From: Apoda limacodes
Taxonomy: Eukaryota > Arthropoda > Insecta > Lepidoptera > Limacodidae
Direction of reading: 5' to 3'
DNA length: 64,000 bases
NCBI GenBank assembly: GCA_946406115.1
Contig: OX291557.1
Location: 5,860,501-5,924,500 of the forward strand
A model generated the notes under the pieces. It saw nothing but the letters and a program-made list of their open reading frames with translations, ran no database searches and was not told where the DNA came from. The position numbers were made by a program, and so were the translations under genes. Of this stretch, positions 48,601-60,600 are shown one piece after another (position 1 is the first letter of the stretch; each line of letters begins with the position of its first letter).

Positions 48601-51600
48601 TCGCGGATCAAGTTACATAAGTAGTTTCAACAAGCGGCCGATCGCAAATAATAAACATTATTTTCGCGACGAGCATTTTGCTAAGATTTTTACATTGAGA
48701 TATATAAAGAGGTTATGTTCAACGGTGATGACCAAATTTTGGGCTATACTGCGGGCAAAAACTTGTGTTTAAATCCTTTCAGTTTCATTGTAGCATATTA
48801 CTAGCTACTGCAAGGACTATATTTTAAAATGCTTAAAGCTTAAAGTGCTCAAGGAAGGATAGGAGTGACGTAGGAGAAAAACGGTCAACAAAGGGTTCTC
48901 CTCAGTAGGTGGAAGGTGAAGGTACGTGAAGCACACGTCTACCGGAGAAAAGTATGCAGCGTTACCACTAATTCCCTATTGTTAGTTACTATATAATATA
49001 ACCCGATTGCTTCGAATTTTTCCCATTTCTTGGCATTCCCATGTTGGAATTGCGTACTTTTTTTTTTTTTAATTATACCACTAAGGTGACATACAAGCAC
49101 ACGGTCCGCCTGATGGTAAACGGTGACCGTGGCCTATGGATGCTTGCAACACCAGAAGTATCACTCGCGCGTTGCCAACCCTTCAAAAATCCAATAACTT
49201 CTTTCGGTTCTAGAGTGTGAGAATGAATTTCTTACCGATGGCGAGCGGTGCGATGGTAGAAAGTAGCCGTGGGCATCATTTCGAACAATTCCTCAGAACA
49301 CATCCCATTGTAATAGAAGCGGTAGAACACACACAGGGAGGCAAAGTCCCTCCTCAGACTTACGGGCTCGATACGGCAAGTGAGTTTGGAATCGTCGACA
49401 ATTCTCACAGCCCGTCGTTGAACCGAGTAAAAAGGGGCCAAGCTGGTATTCGGGTGCACACGCCCAAAGATGGCAGCAGTACTCCATATGGGGCCGAACT
49501 TGCGACTTGTAAAGCAGCACAATTGCCCCGACGTGAAGTACCGCTTCGCTCTGTTGAGTACACCAAGTATTTTGGACGCCATCTTCGCCTTGTCTTGACG
49601 ACAGTTAAATTATTGATTTAAATAGGACCCGCTTTTACTATTTGACTGATTCAAATCTATGACATGATGTCTGGGACATAAATTGTAACCAATTCAGGTA
49701 CACAAAGCTTGTAAGTTTTTCCCCAAACTTCGAAGGCGGCTGACGTTTGTGAAGTCACCCTTTACGGTCTTCTGTCTACCTAGCTGCCGAGAATTAAAAA
49801 AGTTTGACCAAAATACATTATTAACGTAGTATTTGTGTCCTCTATGTACAGTATTATGTTTGACCCAGATAAGGAACTGGTAGATCTGTCGAGATTAGTT
49901 CGGTGCGTGGAACAATAAATTGTGACACGATGCCGGGATTGGATACCCGCGTCGCTACAACATCCTGCACCATGGATGTTGGATACTTACACATTTGTTA
50001 ATGTACCACAGTGACATATACATACCGTCTATCCATATACCTACTTAACTTCTATACTTGGAGCTATAAACACATGTTACTAATAATATCACATGACGAA
50101 ATAAAAAAAGAAGAAAAGCGCTTTTGAAAAGTTCTACTGTAAATATACCTAGACAATTTTCTCAAATACCTATATATGTCAAAGACATATAGGTTAGTTT
50201 TTAATTGCAGCTTCCTTTGCAGTTTCTTTAAAAGATATGATAAATGTATGAGGAGGACGTTTTGAGATCGTATCGCTGAGTTAAGTAATTGGTTCGTTAG
50301 TCGTTCATATGTGCTTCCTTTCGATTTCGTTCGTAGCGATTAAATTTGACTACAGCCTCTGACTATTAAATTTGCGTTCAGCAATTCGCCACCTGCATTA
50401 TCATCATCGTATAAGATTGGATCACTACTGGAGATAAGCCATCTGTCTTCCGCATCCAGCAAATACTGTTAATCCTTATAAGGTCCCTCGGGCTGGCAGG
50501 CGTCCTTGAATATCTAAAGAAAACAAGGAAGCCCAGCTTTTGCATGTTTGCATTAAAAGCTTTTGACTCATTTGATTGAGAAAGAACAAGTCCTTAACTT
50601 GAAGGACGGTCAGACATCAATAAAGGTTTTCCATCCCTTGGGTCCATTAGGATCCGTAAAATTTAAAAACCCCTAATTGCAAAATGCAATCGCATTTTAG
50701 CAACAAATAAAAAAAAAAACTAAGACATATTTTTATTTTACTTTACGTTCGGTCCACGCGGTTCAAACGGTTAGTTGTTTGGTGCTGCTTTGATTGAATT
50801 CCAGTCGGCGTTTGCCTGATAGTCATTAAACTCTTGTCAAATATTTCTGAGATTAGCGTATCTATTTATTTTATCTTTCTTTTATTAATACAACGTACAA
50901 CATTATTGCTACGATGCCCTTAATAAATAAGACCATAACTCTCGTTGTAGACAAAGCTTATTAACCTAATACACTTTACTTCCATGACGTGGGTGGGTTG
51001 CACGTTATGCACACAAATTGCCGAAAAAAAAAAAAAAAACTAAATCATATTCCGTTACACGCTGTGCAAAGAAGAGAAAATTAGACAAATATAAGCATGA
51101 AGAGTACCGGAACAAACAAATACGTAAAACGGAACGTGCGCGATGAATATCCAAATCGGAGACACAAGGCGATGAGTCATTTTGTTATGTGCTGTTGTTA
51201 TGCGCCGTTGCACCGATTGCAAACACTATATGGGTAATTTTCCGTCAATCTATGCGTTTAGTGCAAAGGTTTTGTATGCCCTGCATTTTGACACACGGGC
51301 GTTTTAAACGCAGCTTACCTAAGTATTGCTTTTAAAGTAAAATGTGAAATCGATGAGAGTACTGTTAGTACTTTTGATAATTAGGTGAAATTTTGAATTT
51401 TTTTAATACGTTTAAATCATATTGGTCACAACATTTAGCACCACTAAGCCACTAAGCTTTTGATCCTCCGGGCGAATTTCTAACTTCATTGGTGATTGTT
51501 TTTAAGCCTATTACGATTTTCTTTGCCGCGCCTTGTGCACTATTCAGTAATTAATACATCTTAAATGGGTACATAGATAGATGGACAATAGAGGGGCATG

Positions 51601-54600
51601 TTTCTACGAATTTATGTATAAGGTGTCAGGTTATCTATTTTTTCACATTTTTAATGATTCGGTAAAGTTCTTACAGATAGGTAAAAATTTACTGAGGTAA
51701 TTTTGATATTTATTCATACATTTTACTCAGAAGTTTTTATGTCAGTCTTAACTACACATAATGCTTTTTAATGACAATCACATTGTTATTTACCGGTTTC
51801 AAAAAATTATATATATTTATATTTTATCTTAAGTAATTTAATCCGATTTGGACTTGTGACGTATATGTAATGTTACATGTAGATGATAATATGACTAATA
51901 AAATACATTTAAGTAATCAACATATTAGTTTAAAATCTATTTAACGTCCATAAGTAAAAGTTACGGTTAAAAAGCTACGTTCGCCTGCTAGTTTACAGAG
52001 TTTTTTAGGGGACGATGACGTAGAGCTGTATAATTCGACACGTTTCAAGATCCGTTGCTCGGAATTAGGCGAATCATTGAAGGATTTAGTAAGTTAGAGC
52101 CACTTTGGAACATTCTACACCGTAACGGTGCAGTAATATTGGGTTATCGACGCAGGAATGCTAGAGTCACGACTTTGTTTGTGCTATAGAACGCAGGTGT
52201 CTTGAAATAATGCGATCTTTTGTACATTTTATATTTCTATAGTTTTCTATATGTTTTTTTTTTGAATTTGATACTCCTTAAGCCAGGTCTCGTGCTCGTG
52301 TTTCGCTGAAGCATTAGACAAAAACACGTACACAAAACATGTTTTGTTTAATGCACGCGTTGACTCCTGCTTTGCTATTGTTGTTTGATGTTTTTAAAAA
52401 CATTGTCAATATGAAAATTAAGTAAAGTAAAATACCGCCACAGAGTACATTTGATTACCACATATCGTAATAAACAAACAAAATGGGGGTAAATGTTTAG
52501 ATGTTTTCCGTCGGGCGCTGAAAGCAAAAACATTGTTTCCATCAACAAAAACAACGTTTTAACAACAAGAAAATTATGTTTCAGTATTTGCTAGAGTGTC
52601 TGCCATAATAATAACATATATTTTCTCCTGCTGATAGAGATAATCTCGAATTCGACATATCTCAATTGTTTTTTTAATGGCTTGTTAATAGCGGTAACTG
52701 ATTTAGACGATAGATCCACTAGTTTCAACTAGATATATCGAAAAAAACATGGTGGATATCGTTTTTCCTATTCTTACAACCTCTCTTTAGGCATATGTCG
52801 TACGCTAGCGGTCAAGCATCGTGGGCGGTATCAGTAAAGATGGGATGTTGTACGGAAAGTGGTATGTAAAGGAGTCAGAATTAATGATTTAGTTGACGGC
52901 TAAATAGTTTTGATTGTTTGGTTCGGGATGTGAGAAGACTTTATAGACTTTTGGGTCACAAAAACCCCTATTGCGACCCCTGTTTTTATTAAAAGTTTTT
53001 ATTATGACCCATTTTATGAAATGTACATAACTTTTATGACCCATAAAATAAGAGGATTCAACAAACCCTTCTTGCAACCCTCTTTTTCTAAAAAGGAGTC
53101 TATATGATTCTCTATTTTAACGCACTTTCCCTATTTGAAAGCACTGCCCGTCCCCCCCAATTAAAACTATTTAACTAATATAACTAATTCTGACTCCTTT
53201 ACCTTCCACTTTCTGAGCGACTTCGTACGACATATGTCTAAAAAGAGGTTCTAAGAATACGAAAAACTATTTGCAAACGATATCCGCCATGTTTTTTCCA
53301 CATATCTAGTTCAATATAGTCGATCTATGGACTAAAACAGTTACCGCAATTCACAGGTCATACATTCGCAAAATCGAGCAAAAAAAAATCATGTTTGTTG
53401 TATGGTAGCCCCCTTTAATATTTCTTTTTTTTTGTGTTTTATTATTTGTTGTTATAGCGGCAACCGAAATACATCTTCCGTAATTTCAACTGTCTAACTA
53501 TCACGGTTCATGAGATACAGCCTGGTAACAGACGGATGGACGGTGGACGGACGGACAGCGGAGTCTTAGTAATAGGGTCCAGTTTTTTACCCTTTGGGTA
53601 CGGAACCCTAATAATAGGGTTCCGTTTTTTACTTTTTGCGTATTTTTACTTTAACTCTAAAAATAGTCATCATGAAGCCAGTCTAAAATACTATATTATT
53701 TTAGAAGCTTAGTGTTTAGAATACAATAAAATTCTCTAGAGGCTCTAGGTTTTCTTCGTATTCCATTACTCGTAAATAATATAAAGGCGAAACTTCATAC
53801 ATTATTAATTTCAAATAATTGCCCTTAAAATATGACAAGCTATTATATACTCTTTGAATTTGGTATTAGGTTGTAGAATCTTATTTTTGTTCTTTATTAA
53901 ATCCAAATTAGTATTTATTTATCACAGCGTCCGCCCATGTATGTAAATATCAAAGACGACGTATAAGTCATCTTTGTTAAATATATACCTACACATAGCA
54001 AGCTCACAAACATGAAGTAACTCTAGAATAACTTGTTTTCTAAAGTTAGTTTGGTTTTAGTTTAAAAGCCGTTTTATTTCGTCATAAATTTTGTTATACG
54101 ATCTTGTTGCGTTAAATTATTGTAAAATGACTATTGAACAAACACATGGCTTCTGTTAACTATTGTATACAAATAAACGTGTATCCCGATTCTGCACAAT
54201 GATTAATATTTCATTGAATAAAAAGATATAGAGAGGCCTGTTTTTTGATTAGAAAATAACGTTAGTTTTAAAATTAACATAATAATTGGGTAACATAATA
54301 AATATGTTATAGACACTTATTTTTATTGAAATCTTAATAAGTGGTTGAGATAGTTTACTTTTGCGATGTCAAAAAATATAGCTTAGCTTTATTGTGGCCT
54401 GCGTGTTGGACACTTGTTCCTCATCGGGTTAAGTTAAGGGGAAACCTATGTTTTCTTCGTAAGTTAAAAGGTGACTTTTACCTGATTTCGGAGGCTGGTC
54501 GGTACGCAGCGCTGGTGACGTAGACTTCTGATCCAGAATCTCCGTGCGGAGAACCGTTCGTGTGCTCAGGTCTGCGCCCGTTCCGATGTTCCCCCGACGA

Positions 54601-57600
54601 CGGTGACCGCGTTCGTTCTTCCATCGTCTAAACAAAGGAATTGGAGTCAGATCTCAAAGCTTGCTTGACTATCAGTCTCATGTATTTTGATAATAATATA
54701 ATATACCATCAAGAAACTGGTTAAAGAGTTACGAACGTATGCTCGTTACATCCATATTTTCTTGATGGTATACCGTCCAACAAACCTCTATCAGGTTTTT
54801 GTTGGGTGAGCCTATCGCCGTACCGGACTAAACCCGGATTGGACACAATTTTACAATTTACAAATTCTAACAATAGTGGTTGCACCTACTGGTTTTCGAG
54901 CATGGGACCTTCGAAATGGTAGCCTAACGTTCTACTACTTGTGCCTGTGTGTTACAATGTATGTATTTAAATGTTGAAGGTAGGCGGCAAATACCTTAGT
55001 CCATTTTTTTTTCGAAATCATGATCTAATGTAATAGGTAACTGGACTTATTCTTATCCTTATATAAAATTTACCGAGACTCCAACCAAACGGGGCTTTTG
55101 CTTAGTTGTATGTCCGTTTGTCACTTCTACATTCTAGTGTCCAAAACTAGGATTAAGTATAGTTAAGAGTGGATCATGAGTGTGGGTTATGATGACAGAC
55201 AAGACGCACTGACGAAAGATCTGATTATGATCTTTAGATAATGAAATGAAGGCAAAGAGATGCCTTGACAGAGCTTGCCAAACGCTGCCCGAACTACTGT
55301 GGCCACGGTCTTACAAGATCCTTCAATAGGATGACTTCTTTTAGTTGTTGCAGTCAAGTTGGATTGTCTCTCCAAGTTAAAAATCCTGGACTACCTCGAG
55401 TAACGTACCTGCGACGTACACTAGCTTTGGCATGACATGTTGTTTGTCTGCAGCTTCTCGCGACTAACGATAGGCAGTCAGCCTACTTAGTCCCACACTA
55501 CGTTTCCCGAACGATAGTTTCCATAAAATTAATTAATAAAAGATATATATGTATGTCATCCCGTCGATAAATAAAAGGATTCTGGCATGCTATAAGCCTT
55601 ATTAGGGAATAGGTTAAAACTTTTTAGATTTAACAGGCACCAATATACAGGCTTTGTATAGCTTATTTTAACACTAGTTGGGTAAGCTGTAATACAAGGA
55701 CTAAATAGATTTGTTTAGTCTATCTTATAATCCTAGACTGGGTTTAAGACTCAATAAAATGACTAAAAATAAAATGTTTACCATATGAATGTGAAATTTT
55801 AGAAACAAGATGCATTTTCTTATCGTGGTGGGCATGCGTTTTATGTTTAGTGATTTAATGACCTACATTGTAGAACGGCAATTTTACAACCAATTCCTTC
55901 GTTTGAAGCTCAAAATATCCATTTACTCCTGTCGTTCAAAAATCAATTACTGACGTAAGTGGGTCGGCTGTAAGCGTAAAATAGCAGTTAAAAGCCGCTA
56001 AATTTGAATCACCTCTGTTGTGGCTGGAGAATTTGTGAAAGACCAGTTGGTTTGTCACATACAGCTGTTCTTTCCCAAATCCCTTTAATTACGTATAACG
56101 ACTCTTTCTTTATCAAGCTTATTGTGAACTATCTCAATTACGTCGGACTCGTGAATTAAATGTATGCAAGTACTTTTTGTACTACTGAATGTATCCTCCA
56201 TGGAGTCGCCGGCAACCACTGACTTTCTGAGGCAATGGCCAGGTTTGTCTAACTGGCAGGAGGACGTCGCACGCTGCGTCTTCCAGCCACTCAGTTCGTG
56301 GTCGCCACTAAAAAACCTTTTCTTCCCTTCGGTTCCCCATAAAGCACCTAGTATATGTTGTTTTATAGCTCGATGACCGAGTTTTAACTTATTTTAAGGG
56401 CCAACAGTTAGACACGGCGACACACACTGGTGGTAGACGCTATTTTTCGAAAAGATGTACCGTGATTTTATAACGCTGCTCAATTGGACGTTTGTTGCAA
56501 AGGAGACCATCAGTAAAACGTAGAGCCTTGTTACATTACTGTTCTGTTAACTGCAAATATGACGAAGGACTATTACTTCATTCACACTTCTGGCTCCACA
56601 AATCCTTCGCAAGTGTGACTGCGAAGGATTTGTGGAGCTGACTGTGAAGTCCAAATTCCGCACTGGACTTGCATGATGAACTAGGTCCCAAATCTCTTTT
56701 CGCTTAAGATAAGGGTAGGCCGTTGCACCTATTCGTATGAACGCTTGGGTTGTGGAATGAGCTCCCTGCCAAGGTTTTCTCTAAGGACTACAGTATGGGG
56801 TACTTAAAAAAAGAAATTATTTGATTTCTGAAGGGTCGGCAACGCGCGAGTGATGCCCTTGGTGTTGCAAGCGTCCATAGGCTACGGTGACCGCTTAATA
56901 TCAGGCGGACAGTAGGCTTGTTTGCCACCTTAGTGATATAAAAAAAAAATGAAAGCTGGTATTGTAGTATAATTGTGGTAGAAAACATCATCATTTTGTA
57001 ACAACGCGACAGCCGACTAAATTTTTATACCCACGCAAGAATTGATACAACAATACATTAAAACTGTCTTCGACAATTCTAATATTGGGAGTACTCGTTT
57101 TTGTTTTGTACCGTAATGTGTGAATATGCATTTAATTTTCATTTTCGGGAAACTTCAAAGTTTATCCCTTGCATCAAATCAAATTAGAATAAAGTTTTAT
57201 TTTCCCGAAAGGAAAATAATAAACGCCGCGCCGTCGCTGCGTCACGGACAATTTTAGTAACGATTTGAAGTAGCATGCACTGCGATTCGTTTTTAGGTTT
57301 CCGTAGCCAAATGACAAAAACGAAACTTATGTAGTAAATTTATAGCCTCGTGATATACATAAGTAGAGGGGATTCGTTGGTTCTGGCGCACTACCCTCCA
57401 ACCCCAACCCCTCGCCTCAAAAAAAAACTCCCCAATTTTTCTGCCCTGTACGACTCACGCTTGACCACTAGAGGGGATTTGTTGGTTCTGGCGCACTACC
57501 CCCAACCCCTCGCCTAAAAACTTTTCTGCCCCGCACGACTCGCGCTTGACCACTCTCAAAACCACCCTGTGTTTGGGGTGTGGCGACTCGCGCTTGACCA

Positions 57601-60600
57601 TTCTCCAAAAACCACCCCCCTGTGTCTGGGGTATGTCGACTCACGCTTGACCAAAACTACCGCGTGACGTCACAGTGACTTCTGTGTATAACCTATTCCT
57701 ATTTAATTACAATGATGTTGGTGGTGACATTCCAAAAACTAGTCCCCCCGAGGGTGTATCTCAAGATTTTAGGGGTGTGTCCACTCACGCTTTACAAAAA
57801 CTTAACCTGGAGACGTGTCGGTTCATGCTTGATATGACTTGACATGTTATACCTACAGAAAACCTTCAATTCAAGTCGGTCGAAGTTTAAAGAGAAAAGC
57901 TGATAATAGTGTTAAAGATTTACAACTAGTATCGACGTCAACATGATGTGTCAAATATGTGATTTACAGGTCAACCAAAGATTCTATGCTCAGCACTTAC
58001 GATCTAAGAAACACAAATAGAAATGTCTTATTCTTAATCATAATTTACTTTATGTGTCTGTTATATCACTTGTGAAGTATTTATAGCATCAATTGAAGAA
58101 TCAATACTATTTTATTATTCATGCAGATTTTGATCAGGAAACAAAAGATTTAAAAAATTCTGTTGAATTTTTAAATTTGTCTATTAGGAATTGGATAAAA
58201 ATTGGTGAATTAAAAAATTATTTAGAACCTTTAAGTGATGACATTAAAAATAAAATGTGTAATGTCACATAGTGATTTAGAAAAAAAAGAAAATGGTAGA
58301 CCTTTAAAAAAACAGTTCTTAGAAATGCATGTTAATAAGTTCAATCCCTTACGGGGATCTTCGTATATTCGTAAAAAAGAACGATCAACAATATTTTAAG
58401 TGGACTATATCCTGCAAATACACATTCCGATAGTGTATCATCATACTTTAGCCATCAAAAATAAACTAACGTTTAATAATATTCAGTTCCCAATCAAATT
58501 ATCTGATATACCCAAGGTAGAAAAACAAAATGATATTAGCATTAATATGTTTGAATTAGAGTTTAACAAAGAAAAAAAAAAACTTTACAAAATGTTCTAA
58601 TTAATTACATATTAACTTATTATTTTTAAACAATGGTTGAAATGGGTTTTAATTAATCACCAGAAGCATGACTGTGCTCAAATTTTTACTGAATAACTAG
58701 GAATTCATAAAAAAGAAAAATATTGGTTTAATAGGGAAACAAATAATGATGAAATCTATTTTGATAAATTTCAAAGAATATTAAAATTACATTTTATAAT
58801 ATATGCAGACTTTGTAGCTCATTTAAAACCCGTCGCCTATTGTATCCCTGATCCATCGAAGTCATATACGTAAACAATACATGAACATGTAGTTTGTTCT
58901 TATGGATACTATATAAAATGTTCATATGATGATAAACTGTCTATATACAGAACATACTCAGAGCCTAATTGTACAAAAATGTTTTGAAAAATGATATTAG
59001 CAATATACATAGGATAAATTGTTTTCAAAAATGTCCACTTTCTTTAACTAATGAAGAGAAGGATAAGACAATCGCAATTATGTTATATTAGGTGATGAAA
59101 TCACAGTAGACTATGACTGGAATACTAGTAATTTTAGAGCTGTTAGTCACGAATTATTTAGTAGCACAAAGTATCGTGTTCCATTTTTCATTCCTATTCT
59201 ATTTCACAATCTAAACAATTATGATGCTCATTTTATTGTTCATGCTTTTGAATTTTAAAGATTGAAAAATAAAAATAATTCCACAAAATAAGTAAAAATA
59301 TATTTCATTCTCATATAAACCTAATATGTCGTATAGTTCATTTGCGGTTTTTAGATTATTTTTAATTTATGATCTACTAGAGTTTAGATATATAGATGTT
59401 ATATAAAGACCAATTTGCAGAATTAAGAAATCAATTACAAACGAATTTTAATAAACTTATTAGGAAAGGTGTTTTTCTTCATGAATTTGTTAATTCTTAT
59501 GAGTCCTTTAAAATTACATCTCTTCCAAATCAAGACGCTTTCTTTAACTCTTTAATACCAGTGTATCTAATTGTAATAATAAACATGCTTAAAACAATCA
59601 AGACGCTTTCTTTAACTCTTTAATACTAGTGTATCTAATTATAATAATAAACATGCTCAAAACGATGTCAGCCCAATTTAAATGTAAAATATGTTGGAAT
59701 ATTCCAATCTATATTTAAGAACTTATGTAATGCTACTCACTGATATTTCTGATAACTTTAGAATTTTTTATATCTAATGTGATATAATTGTAATTATTTA
59801 TTTTCTTCTTTTTACACTAAGCTGTACACCTATCTATAATATATTTTTGCCACGCAAAATGAGCTCTATTTTAAAATTAACCTGTAACCTTAAGTACCCT
59901 GAACATTTACATGATCTTAATTCAGATTTACCTTTATGCCTGAAAAACAATGTAAACGGTTATAGTAAAGATAAGAAATTAGTATCAAATTTTTATAATA
60001 AAACTAAAATATAATTTACTATAGAAATCTCAAACAATGTTTACAACTTACTATGAAGTAAATTAGGGTTCATAGAATTTTACAGTTTAAGCATAGTCCT
60101 TAGTTGAAATATATATATATATACATTTAAATACACAAGTAAGAACTACAGCTAAAAGTGACTGAAAAAAGATTTTTATAAATAATACATTCTTTGGTAA
60201 AACTATGGAAAATGTTAAAAACGTGAATTTGTGAAAAAAAAAAAAGATATTTATTTGGAGAATTATAAGTCGTGTCTATGTATCACAAATGTAAATATTT
60301 CACGTGCAGAATTCGAAGTGTGAAACACACTATATTACACAAAAAAATAAATAAACTTGTTGTAGACTTATATAAATACTTAACCATTGTTTTTTATCTT
60401 TATAATATCCAAGTTTCGTTTTATTAAAGTTTAATAATAAAGTAACTATAAATGTTATCACTAGGATAGTCTGAAGTATCGAAAAAAAAGTGTATGGTAT
60501 AATAATGAAAGTTATACATCAAAATTTTTATTTTTCCAATATACAAAATCGTAACAAGTATTTCGAGAGTCCTACAGACTTCACAAAAATTAATAAAACT

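Noticed and set aside
49217..49621. 134-codon + strand frame
   Set aside because: Antisense shadow of the RT fragment on the - strand, which has clear protein similarity.
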